DNA of 64,000 nt from UTCFX2 sp963726375 (lineage in GTDB: Bacteria > Chloroflexota > Anaerolineae > Anaerolineales > UBA4823), in contig CAVSCE010000009.1 in NCBI GenBank assembly GCA_963726375.1, forward strand, positions 620,001 to 684,000, read 5' to 3'. The number at the start of each line of letters is the position of its first letter. Position 1 is the stretch's first letter. A program made the position numbers and the translations under genes. The notes under the pieces are model-generated. The model worked only from the letters and a program-made list of their open reading frames with translations. It was not told where the DNA came from and made no database searches. Of the stretch, positions 51,538-63,292 are shown piece by piece.

Positions 51538-53135
51538 GTGGAAAAATATCATTCTCCGAATAAAGATCTAATTATTGCAATAGACAATGGAACACAGAGC
51601 GTACGGGCATTGCTTTTTGATCCCAGAGGGTCTCTGCTGGCAAAGTCACGCATTCCTATTGAACCATATTTCTCGAGTGCGGCGGGCATCGCAGAGCAAT
51701 ACCCCAACGTGTTTTGGGATGCGCTTTGCCAGGCATGCAAGGAGTTAATGACTGCAATCGATCATTCTGGAGAAAAAGAGATCTCACGTGGGCGGATTGC
51801 CGGGGTGACTTTGACAACACAGCGCTCGACATTAATCAACCTGGATCGAAATAACCAGCCGCTTCGACCAGCAATGGTTTGGCTTGATCAACGCCGAGCC
51901 GAGGGACTGCGGCCAATCGGTGGTCTTTGGGGATTGGCATTTCGCCTATCAGGCATGTCTCGGACGGTGGCCTACCTGCAAGCCGAGGCGGAAGCCAATT
52001 GGATCTCTAAGTACGAACCAGAAATTTGGGAGAAAACCGAGAAATATATCTATCTCTCGGGGTATTTAACTTATCGACTTACAGGTAATCTGGTGGATTC
52101 AGTCGGCTGTCAGGTCGGATATATGCCATTTGATTACAAGCACCTGCGCTGGGCAAACCGCTGGGATTGGAAATGGCAGGTCCTTCCAATCCGAAGCTCG
52201 CAACTTGTTGACCTTATCCCTCCTGCGAACATCCTGGGTGAAATAACACCTGAAGCTGCTGAATTCACAGGGTTGCCTGCTGGGCTGCCGCTTGTTGCGG
52301 CTGCTTCCGATAAGGCGTGTGAAGTGATCGGCGCAGGTTGTTTGGAGCCAAACATGGGTTGTCTGAGCTACGGCACGACAGCTACGATCAACACGACCCA
52401 TAAAAAATACATTGAAGTCATCCCCCTCATCCCTCCATATCCTGCAGCTGTTCCCAACGCTTACAGTCTTGAGATACAGATCTATCGTGGCTTTTGGATG
52501 GTAAGTTGGTTCAAGCAAGAATTCGGCCAACAGGAACAAATGCTTGCAGAACAATTAGGACAAGAACCTGAAGCCTTATTTGACCAGCTTGTCCAGGATA
52601 TAGCACCTGGATCAGATGGCTTGGTGCTTCAACCATACTGGTCGCCAGGCCTAAAAATACCCGGCCCAGAGGCAAAGGGGGCTGTCATTGGATTTGGTGA
52701 TGTACACACCCGCGCTCACCTGTATAAAGCGATTTTGGAAGGTCTTGTTTACGCGCTGCGTGAAGGCGCTGAACGTACCGAAAGAGAAGCGGAGTCCCGA
52801 TCACAGAGCTGCGGATTGCCGGAGGTGGTAGCCAGAGTAATGTCTCGATGAAGATCACTGCTGATATTTTTGGATTGCCCACATCCCGACCGCATATTTA
52901 TGAAGCATCTGGTCTGGGGGCTGCTATCGATGCAGCTGTAGGTTTAGGGATTTACACCGATTTTAAGACTGCTGTTCAGGAGATGACCCATATCGGCGAC
53001 ACATATGAACCTGATCCAAAAAATCATGCCATTTATGATGATTTATATAACCTGGTATACCTTAAGTTGTACAAGCATCTGCGACCGCTCTATGAAGAGC
53101 TTTATAAAATCACTCATAACACTATTAACACATGA
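51538..53135 (+). CDS. FGGY-family carbohydrate kinase (frameshifted)
   Basis: Phosphorylates a sugar or polyol with ATP. The N-terminal LIIAIDNGTQSVRALLFD and AGVTLTTQRSTLINLD, and AASDKACEVIGAGC with LSYGTTATI, are family motifs. A shift near 52805 leads to LRIAGGGSQSN and IYEASGLGAAIDAAVG, the C-terminal ATP-binding region. Joined length of about 532 residues fits xylulokinase- or glycerol-kinase-like members, but the substrate is not determined. GTG start with AGAGGT upstream; an inverted repeat precedes it. Confidence 0.86.
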
Positions 53136-53393
53136 AATTTTGAAATATCATTGGATCACTTCATTTTTTATTAATCTTCGAGTATACTCACCTAATCATA
53201 GGGATAATGATTTCCATTTCTTTTGAAACAATAATCGATTGCAGATCGTCTAAAACCGGAAGGTAATTATTATTAAAAGGAATTTCGATTTTTCAGGCTT
53301 TTATTTTTGGGCAAGGTAGTTTATTTAGTTTCATGAAAATACAAGCATCTTTTGGCGGCTATAACGGCGAACTATAAGATCAGGAAGAAATCG

Positions 53394-56300
53394 ATGCTGC
53401 AATTGGTTGGTCAGACGCTGAATCGCTATAGGATCGTCAGTCTGCTTGGCGAAGGCGGGATGGGGGCAGTATTTAAGGCTCATGATCTTGCCCTGGAACG
53501 CGATGTGGCAATAAAAGTCTTGTTTTCTCATTTTGCAGGACATGCGAATTTCCAGGAGCATTTCCTTCAGGAGGCAAGGACTGCAGCCAAGCTCGACCAC
53601 TCCAATATTGTGCAAGTCCACGACTTCGGTCAGGATGGGGAGTATTTATATATTGTAATGAAGTTCATCCCAGGTGACGACCTGGAGAAAATGCTCAGAA
53701 ACCTGCGCTCAAATGGAAAATGGATCCAGGTTTATGAAGCTTGCGTGTTGATCCAACAAGTAAGCAACGCTCTGGACTATGCACACCGCCAGGGTGTTCT
53801 ACATCGAGATATTAAGCCCGGAAATATCATGATCGAACCAGAATTATCCGGAATCCTTCCATATCATCCGGTGATTACTGACCTGGGATTGGCTAAACTA
53901 GCCGATGGTGGCATCATTACCCAAGAGCCGATTTCGATGGGCACTCCTGCATACATGTCACCCGAGCAGGCTCTTGGAGTTCCGGCTGATTTTCGAGCTG
54001 ATATTTACTCTTTAGGCGTTCTTTTATTTGAGCTTACGACCGGCAGACTTCCTTTCCCGGCTCGTACGCTTGCGGAAGCGATCCAATATCATTCCAATAC
54101 TCCTGTGCCATTCCCAGCGTCAATTCACCCCGATATTCCTGCAGAGCTCGAGAAAATCATCCTGCGATGTATGGAGAAACAACCGGCTAATCGGTTCTCA
54201 AACGCCGCAGAGCTGTCTGCGGCGCTGCAAGACCTTTCTCAATCCCTGATATCCAATCTTTCGGCTCCCTTCCCTTTAGAGGCCGCCAGTCTTTTTGGCG
54301 AATACCAGCAGAGTTTGTTTGAAACCCGGGAATCATACGTTCTGAAAGAGGCCGATGCTCCAATCAACAGCAGAATTGATCAAATTCAGGTAGATTCACC
54401 TGATAAACCGACATTTTTTGTGCTCATAAGCAAACCGCGCCTGATGGTCGGACGCGACCCTGATAATGACATCGTTCTGGAGGATGGTAAAGCCTCACGA
54501 CATCATGCCAGAATTGAGTTCTTCAATGGGAATTATCAAATAACCGACCTGAACAGTACGAACGGTACATTTTTATCGGAGAAACGCTTGATTTCTGGTG
54601 TACCTGAAGTTTGGGATTATGGTAAAAATTTGAGGATCGGTAATACTCATTTCCAATTGATTTCAACTGCGATTGTGGAGAATGCATTATTCTCAAGCCA
54701 TCCAAAACAAATTTATCAGAATGATTCGCTTGCTGAAAATCAAGCGAACAACAAGCAGCCATTTACTTTAATATTGGATCCAATCGAAATGGAGTTAGCA
54801 CCTGGTGAGCGAGCTGATTTTTCCGTCTCAATAAAAAACAACAACAACGAAGCAGATACTTGCTTGGTCACTTTGACCGGAATTCCTGAATCTTGGCAAA
54901 TCTCTCGTCCAAATTCCTTTAATCTAGATCCAGGTGAGCAAACCAGAACTGCGATAACTATCGAAATACCCATGTCTTCAGATTGTCCAGCTGGAAGCTC
55001 TATGATTGGTGTGCGTGCAACGAGCAGAAATTTCCCAGCTGAGATTGTTGAAACCAGCCTCTTATTGAATATCACTCCGAATATTGGATTCTCGAGCGAG
55101 CTTCTTGATCATCATATTTCACATGGAAAAATTGGTCAAATATATATCCAAAATCTGGGAAATATTGAAGATGAATATTCCGTCGAATGGAACGACCAAT
55201 CGGACCTTCTGATATTTACCCCTCCCAACCCCCGTACTTGTTGTCCCTGGAGGGGGAAAAAAATCTATCGATTTTCAAGTAGAAATCAAGAAGCGTCCCT
55301 TTCTAAGCGGCCAACAGACGTTTCCATTCTCAGCCGAAATAAAACCGATTTCTGGACAACCACAAATCCTTCATGCAGAATTATCGATCCCAGCAAAATA
55401 TCCATCCTGGATCATCCCTCTGCTCGCTTTCGTTTGCCTGGGGATAAGCATAACAACACTCCTGTTAATTAATTCGATAAATGGGAGTAATTTTAATCCT
55501 AAATTAACTTCCCAATCCGCAATGACTGAAGTTTTGTTAGCTGTGTTACAAACTGACGAGGCCGCAACTTCGACCTTTCTGGAAAAACAGGTCCAAAATC
55601 AGACAACCAAGGATTCTGCAACAGCCACAGTATTATGGCAGTTTTTGGACGACGATGAAGACGGGCTATCAAACAACGAAGAGCAAATCCAAGGCACATC
55701 CCCAGAAGAAAGAGACACCGATTCTGATGGACTCGATGATGGTGAAGAGGTCAATTATCGCAAGACAAATCCTCTCATTTCAGATTCGGACGCCGATGGA
55801 CTTTCTGACGGTGAAGAGGTTTTTAGAGGCCTGAATCCCCTCAATCCAGATTCAGATCATAATGTAATTGCTGATAACACAGAAATTGCACCATTATCCC
55901 CCTCGTCGCAAACAGTCGACATCGCCGCAACCCAACAGAAAAACATTCTGCAAACAGAAACCGCCCTGACCTCTACGAAGCAGGCTGCTGCTCAACTAAC
56001 CGCGATTGCTGCGCATACTGCGTCTGCAACTCGCACGACATCACTCCCAGCTCAGATAAAAAAGTCGATAGCTTTTATCTACAGGAATGATACGGAGTCA
56101 TCAAGCGATTTTGAATCCTTTTTAACCCAGCAAGGCTACAATGTGAGAATGATCCGCCAGATGGATATTCTTTCTACTGATTTTGGAGGAATAAAAGTAG
56201 TGTTGGTTGGACATGACACAGGCAACGATTCGAATTGGGGAGATGATGCAGGTTCCGAAGCTCAAAGCTTATATGCATCGGGATTACCAATCCTGGGTTT

Positions 56301-56685
56301 CGGCGAAGGCGGTTACGCCTTGTTTGGAAAATTTGGCTTAACCATTGGGTGGCGAAATGGCGAACATGGAGAACTTAAAGACATCAGGATTATTCATCCG
56401 GGACTGCCGTATTGGAACGAACCTTATAACGTTGTTATCCCACCTACAAAGATCATCTCTCTTTATGTGCGTCCAACGAAATATGTAGGGATTCATTATC
56501 CGTCCCGATTACCAGAAATAGAACCAATTGCGAGCACAACTGAAAAACCTGATTACTATCCTTTGATCCGGCAATCGAAAAGATATATCCTCTGGGGATT
56601 TGAAGGATCTCCATCCGAAATGACTGGAAAAGGTCAAAGGACCTTTGTTAATGCACTTGAGACCTTATTTACACTGAGCAGGTAG
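53394..56685 (+). CDS. transmembrane Ser/Thr kinase with FHA, Ig-like and Ca-binding repeat domains (frameshifted)
   Basis: About 1097 residues. Order: kinase (1 to about 285) with GEGGMGAVF, K41 in VAIKV, HRDIKPGN (D139), TDLGLAKL (D163) and GTPAYMSPEQ, so catalytically complete; FHA domain (about 350-412, MVGRDPDNDIVL); a NEW3/Ig-like domain with PGERADFSVSIKNNNNEAD; after a shift near 55225, a membrane segment (IIPLLAFVCLGISITTLLLI); then thrombospondin-3-like DxDxDG repeats (about 55650-55870) and a C-terminal Rossmann-like domain resembling class I amidotransferases (SIAFIYRND, VVLVGHDTGND) without a confirmed active site. Start at ATG 53394, AGGAAG upstream. Predicted to have kinase inside and repeats outside the cell. 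Followed by a pseudokinase paralog. Confidence 0.83.
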
Positions 56686-56742
56686 GGAATTTTTTATATC
56701 GCAATTACCTATTATCAACAGGAGAAATTCCTGGAGGCTCTT

Positions 56743-59700
56743 ATGGAAAATCTAGTTGGTCAAAATCTGGATCGTTATCAAATTACTTCACTGTTATTTG
56801 AAGATCAATCAGCCAACCTTTTCCTGGCGAATGATCCAAAGCTTGACCGTTTGGTAGCGATTTATCTAAATAAACAACAGGAAAAGCAGGTTGAAAAGTC
56901 CATCCAGGATGTTCGTTCAATGGTTACCTGGAGGCATGCTGGCCTGGCGAGATTATTCGATGTGGGTTCTTACGAAGGAAGATTATATTTTGTTCAGGAA
57001 AAGCTCTCGAAGTCAAAGCTTAAATCAAATTCAACAGAATATGAGGCAGGCAGATTGTTGGCCTGGACTGGCGGAAACGGTATTACTGGTCAAAGAACTA
57101 TGCCTTGCAGTCGACTACGCCCATCAAAACGGAAAAATTCATGGAAATATTTACCCCGCAAATATTCTGTTCAAAACTGATCCGTCGGATAATTTACCCT
57201 ATCAGCCGATCATAATCCGTACGGGTATGATTGCTCCAGGAGCCGGTCTGTCTGCTGCTGCATATCGAGCTCCCGAAATCAATCGAGGGGCATCGGTAGG
57301 GAAACCAGCAGATATTTTTTCTCTAGGAGCTGTCTTGTATGAATTGATAACCGGACAGCCTCCCACTCCTCAGACTCAGGTATCCTCCGGACCTCCGCAA
57401 GTGCTGCCTCCGCACCTGCTCCATCCGGACCTGACGGATGATCTGGAAAAAATTGTCCTGAAATCACTCTCCCCCAACCCAGAAGATCGATTTGGCGACG
57501 CCAGCACACTTGCAAGCGCGTTAATGCAAATCCTTCCGCAATTCACTCGCAGCCAGGCAGCCCCATCTGGAATCAGTCGAACCGCCCAGATTATTAGTTA
57601 TTTTGAAAATCGCCCTGAGGAGCAAAATAGTCCTATATTCGCACCTCGATTGAATTCCGCTGAAACGGTTTTGCCGTCGCCTGTTGTTGATGTAAGCGGA
57701 GATACTGTTTATGTTTTAATGCCTGATAAATCGGTCCGTAATTTCAAGATGAAACCAGGAGGGCTCTCGATCGGAAGGACAAAAGAAAGTGATATACCGC
57801 TCGATTTGCCTGGGATATCAAGGAATCATGCCCGAATTGATTTCGATGGACAAAATTATCTTATTCGAGACCTCAACAGCTTAAACGGGACGTTTATAGA
57901 ACAAAAACGCTTAAGTGCAGACAAACCCCTTATCTGGCTTCCAGGAGAGAACCTGCGAATCGGTGAAGCCTGGCTGCGAGTTGAACGCCAGGCCCAGGGT
58001 CGAACAACTCAAGCAGTGATAGCAAAAGATCTCCCAACAAACCCAAATCGGCTTTTACCTGAAACGGATGAAGTTTTTGTTTCTCAAAACGGCAATCCCT
58101 TAGATTCGGCTCAGGTCATTAGAAGTGCTGGACTTGGCTGGCTTGGCGTTTATTCAGACTCACTCAATATCTCGGTCACGCCTGGCTCAAGCATCGATCT
58201 ACCTATCCTCCTTTTCAACCGCGGTCCAGCCAATGATAATATTCAAATTTCGCTCCAGGGGATTCCACTTGAATGGGCGCCTGGCATACCCTCCTTAATC
58301 AGAGTGCCTTCGAATAATCAGAAAGAGATTCGGTTAGCAATCCGCCCTCCACGTTCGCCGCAAGTACGGGCAGGTCGATATATGCTCGTAATACGAATCG
58401 CCAGTCAGAATTCTCCGGATCAGGTAGTAGAACTGCGTCCGACGCTCACTGTGACAGCATTTTCCCTGTTTGCAAGCGAGCTGAGGCCAGATACTATCCA
58501 AACAGGCGACATTGGGCAGGTGTATATTCACAACCGGGGTAACTTACCCGAGACCTACACAGTGATATGGGAGGAAAGAGCCCATACGCTGGTATTTGAC
58601 CCTCCAAAAGTAAAAGTCAATCTGCAAGTCGGAAAATCGGCAGTTGTTGAATTTCGACCATCATTGCTTCGGCCTCGAATGACAGGACCGGAGAATTCTC
58701 ACCCATTCCAGACGCGTGTGAGTTCCCAGGGGGACAAACGGAAGTCCACCAAGGTGAATATATCAGTCGAGGTGTGCTTCCGACTTGGGCTCCAATTGCA
58801 CTTGCTGCGCTGGCTCTCATGTTGGCATGTGGAATTTGCTTGATGATCAATCAAATTACTATTCCGGTACGAAAGGCCGATCGCACGACGAATGCAGGCA
58901 ATACAGAAGTTGCGATTGCAACGCAGACCGCAGTTTTTTACAAGACAGCAACATCCGAATCATTAGAAGGCGCAAACCAGGCCACTTTGCAGGCAGCCAC
59001 TGCCACCGCTGCGTGGCTTACATTAGATGAGGATCAAGATGGACTTACGAATAACCTCGAGATCATAGCTGGCACACTCCCTAATGTCGCTGACACAGAT
59101 GCAGATGGGCTCAATGATGGGTTAGAGATTCGCACCTGGAATACAAACCCGATCGTTGCAGATACCGATTCGGACGGTCTTAATGATGGTGTAGAAGTAG
59201 AGCGCGGAACTAATCCTCTTTTACGAGATACAGATGGAGATGGACTTGAAGATTCAATCGACCCTGATCCGCTTAATATTCCGACACGCACACCATTTAT
59301 TTACCTCCCCACAGCGACACGCAGACCAAAAATTACGCCTACTCCGACGTTTACAAATACTCCAACACATACGCCGACCCCCAGGTTCACTGACCTCACC
59401 GTGGAAATCAGTAATGGACAATCTTCATCCATACCAGGTACAAATACTATTTATTCGGTGCTTGTGACAAACCGGGGTCCTGCTGTTTCGAACAGCACCC
59501 AGATTATCGACCAGTTGCCTTCTACTTTGACAAACGTAACATGGATCTGCAACGCATCCCCTGGATCGCGATGTTTGACGACAAATGGCTCAGGTAATAT
59601 CAATGCATTGATTGACCTGGCTGTTGGCGGAACTGCAACATTGACAATCAATACGAAAATATCCCCCAATGCGGCTGGATTATTACAGAATACAGTTCGA

Positions 59701-60525
59701 GTATCTCCGCAGGCAAATCTGGCAGAATTAAATCCTGCCGATAACCAGGCAACGGATACAGACAACCTAACACCGCGGGCTGCCTTATCACTGAGTAAAA
59801 CAGATAACAAAGATGTGGTTCAACCAGGACAGACGCTCGCTTACACGATCATTGTATTTAATAACGGGCCGAGCTCAGTAAATAATATCAATGTCCTTGA
59901 TAGTATTCCCGCCAAGTTGACCAATGTGACCTGGACGTGCAATGCAACCGCAGGTTCAAGCTGTTCTGCGTCCGGCACACAATCTGGAAATATCAATGCT
60001 CAGGTGAACCTTAATCCGAGCGGCACGGCAACTTTTAACATTAATACCACCGTTCGTAATAATGAGTCAGGCACGATCAGCAATACTGCTTCGATCATCT
60101 CACCCATTGATCCAGGGACGAACAACAAATCAGCAACAGACACAACTGCGATCAAATCAAACGCTGATTTGATGCTGACAGTTGCAGCACCGATCACCAT
60201 AACAAGCAGCTCAAAATTCACTTACACAGTAACGATTACAAACAGCGGTCCTTCATCTGCCAGTGGAATTTTCATGACAGACACGCTCACCAATACTGTG
60301 AAATTCTTATCCGTCGAACCAGGTTCACCACAATGCCAGGAAAAAGACCATATTATTCAATGCACTCTTGGCACCCTGGCACCAAGAGAGGTTATCAAAA
60401 TTAAGATCCTGGTCGGTGCTCCCTCTGTTTTAGGGAACTTTAAAAACATTGTGGAGATCAAAGCCGAGCAACCAGATCCTGACCTGATAAATAACAAAAT
60501 CATAACCACGATCAAAGTGGAATGA
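56743..60525 (+). CDS. pseudokinase with FHA, Ig-like, Ca-binding and DUF11 repeats (two frameshifts)
   Basis: About 1260 residues, a paralog of the preceding kinase. The same start (VGQNLDRYQITSLL) is kept, but the glycine loop is lost (LLFEDQSANLF), the ATP lysine position is tyrosine (VAIY, residue 41), HRD is HGN (KIHGNIYPANILF) and the DFG region reads IRTGM, so phosphotransfer is unlikely. FHA follows (SIGRTKESDIPLD, NSLNGTFIEQK), then a NEW3-like domain, a membrane segment (WAPIALAALALMLACGICLM), Ca-binding DxDxDG repeats (about 59030-59270), a Thr/Pro linker and three DUF11 repeats. Shifts lie near 57050 and 58775. GGAGG precedes the ATG. It may act as a scaffold or sensor partner for the active kinase. 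Confidence 0.82.
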
Positions 60526-60532
60526 GAATTTC

Positions 60533-63104
60533 ATGTCAATCGATCGGCTGCTCGCGCAATGGCGACTCGACTCGTCCATCGCTAATTCGCTGGTTGTTTG
60601 GCATGAAATCCCTGCGCAATCGGCGCGTAAGCTTAGATTTCCTGACGAATTACATCCTTCACTTACCCAAGGGTTAAACAGCTTGGAAATCGACGCGTCT
60701 GTATACGCATCAAGCTGCCAGCCTGAATGTTGTTCAACGCGGTCGAAGCATGGTCGTGGTTACCGGGACCGCAAGCGGGAAAACCCTTTGCTATAACTTA
60801 CCCATCGTCGATTTCCTTTTGAAAGATCAAAAAGCTCGCGCCCTTTTCCTCTTCCCCACAAAAGCACTGACACAGGATCAAGCTGCTGGGATGAATTTAT
60901 TGCTTCACGCGCTTAGCACGTCGGATTCCGAATTCAAGCGAATTGAATATGGCGATATATGATGGTGATACATCCGCGACTATGCGCCAGGAGATTCGGA
61001 ACTCAACCCGTATGGTCTTCAGCAACCCCGATATGTTGCACGTTGGAATACTCCCCCATCATACGCGGTGGGCTGATTTTCTCACTAATTTACGATTTGT
61101 TGTGATCGACGAAGCCCATGTATATAGGGGAGTATTTGGATCACATGTAGCAAATGTAATCCGTCGTTTGAAAAGAATTGCTCATTTCTACGGGTCTCAG
61201 CCCCAATTTCTTCTTACTTCTGCTACTATTGCGAATCCTGAAGAACTGGCAGTCAACCTAACCGAGGCAGAAGTAGAATTAGTTTCTGATGACGGAGCCG
61301 CTTATGGTCCAAAGTCTTTCTTGATCTACAATCCTCCAATTATCGATCCAGAATTAGGGTTGCGGCAAAGTCCTCTTCAAGAAACAGTTAATCTTGCAGA
61401 AGACTTATATTTTGAGAAAGTACAGACAATCATTTTTGGAAGATCGCGCCGAACTGTTGAGTTAATCCTCTCCTATCTGCGTGAAAAGCTTCCAAATTCT
61501 GCACCGCACTTGTCTGCGAAATCTAAATCATTAGACAACCCAATTATCTCCCAATCAAGTGATATCATACGCGGCTATCGGAGCGGTTATCTATCCGAAA
61601 CCCGGCGCGAGATCAACGCGGTCTGCGAGAAGGATCCATTAGAACAGTTGTTGCGACGAATGCGTTGGAACTTGGTATCGATATTGGTGGGATGGGAGCA
61701 GCTTTGCTTGTAGGTTATCCCGGGACAATCGCATCAACATGGCAGCAAGCTGGAAGAGCAGGGAGGAGTTCCGAACATTCCGTGGCAGTGCTTGTGGCTT
61801 CGGCGGATCCGCTTGATCAATTTTTGGCGGCGCACCCTGAATATTTTTTTGGTCGATCCCCTGAACAGGCTCTCATTGACCCTGATAATCCACTGATTTT
61901 GCTCGATCATTTGCGCTGTGCAGCATTTGAACTGCCTTTTTCCACAAATGAGACTTATGGGCGTTTGAAACTTCAGGACTTGCAGGACTACCTAACATTC
62001 CTTACGGATCAGGGCTCGCTACACAAGTCTGGGTCGAAGTATTTCTGGATGGCCGACCAATATCCAGCCCAAACGATCTCACTTAGAAGTACTGACTCTC
62101 GCCCGATCTTGCTTCAGGTAGAACAAAACGCATCTACTATTACGATCGGTCAGATTGATCGAACCAGCGCTTTATGGTTAACCCATCCAAACGCGATCTA
62201 TTTACATGAAGCAGAGACTTATCTTGTCGAAAACCTGGATTTAGATAAAAATCGAGCACAACTCCGTCGGATCGACTTAGATTATTACACACTCCCTCGC
62301 CGCGAAACAACCGTTCAACTAATCGAACTCAACCAGAAGGAGGAAATTCGCGGCGGAATAAAGTCTCAAGGGGAAGTCTTGGTGACTTCCAAAGTAACAG
62401 GTTACAAGAAGATTCGCTGGCAAACTCAGGAATTGTTAGGTGTTGAGACGCTGGAATTACCTTCTCACGACTTGCTTACAACTGGTTACTGGCTGTCACT
62501 TTCTGATCAAACCGTGACGCAATTGAAAGATGAAGGGTTATGGAGAAACGAGCCCAACGATTATGGTCCTAATTGGGAAGCTCAACGCGACCGGACACGC
62601 CGACGGGACTTCTTCCGCTGCCAGGTTTGCGGAACCCCAGAAGGTGATCGCGCCCATCATGTCCACCATAAAACTCCTTTCAGGTTGTTCACAACTTTCG
62701 CACAAGCCAACGTCCTGGAGAATCTGATCACCCTCTGCCCCGACTGCCATCGAAAAGTGGAGAACGTTGTACGCGTACGGAGCGGTTTGGCAGGATTGGC
62801 ATTTGTACTTGGCAATATTGCTCCATTCTTTCTTATGTGCGATGCATCAGATTTAGGTGTACATTCAGATCCCCAGTTAGGATTGGCTGAAGGACGACCT
62901 GCAGTGGTCCTTTACGACCAAATTCCTGCCGGGCTCGGATTCAGCCAGCGTCTTTTTACGATGCATTCTGAACTCATCCAGCGAGCATTTGAGCTGGTCG
63001 TCGCCTGTCCGTGCGCAGACGGATGTCCATCCTGTGTCGGACCAGGCGGAGAATTAGGTGCAGGTGGGAAGCAAGAAACACTGGCGCTGTTAAGTTCCCT
63101 ATGA
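60533..63104 (+). CDS. Hrq1/YprA-type DEAD/DEAH helicase with HNH insertion and C-terminal MZB domain (frameshifted)
   Basis: About 857 residues joined over shifts near 60697, 60950 and 61620. Helicase motifs: VVVTGTASGKTLCYNLP (Walker A), LFPTKALTQDQ, VIDEAHVYRGVFG (motif II), LLTSATIANPEE (motif III), TNALELGIDIGG and QQAGRAGRS (motif VI). The C-terminus has CPCADGCPSC, the zinc-binding MZB (DUF1998) module. Between them lies an HNH nuclease-like segment: FRCQVCGTPEGD, HHVHHKTPF and LITLCPDCHRKVE (about 62600-62760). Such helicases unwind DNA 3' to 5' in repair and sometimes defence; the nuclease insertion is unusual. It begins seven bases after the pseudokinase stop. Confidence 0.84.
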
Positions 63105-63154
63105 AATAAAGAAACACCTCTTTATACATTACCTGAGCTATTGAAATTCCATAT

Positions 63155-63176
63155 GAATGAACGAATGAATGAATAA
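63155..63176. repeat. short imperfect GAAT tetranucleotide repeat
   Basis: GAATGAACGAATGAATGAATAA in the 188-base gap between the helicase and the transporter gene. Too short to claim phase variation; noted only because it lies upstream of a transporter. Confidence 0.4.
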
Positions 63177-63292
63177 TTGAGGGATATCAATCCAATTAGC
63201 CTGATGATCATCCTTAATATTCTGGGTGTTCATATTTCTTTTCGCAAGGTAAAATAGATTTTTAAAAATAAATATTCACTAAGCGTCATTTT

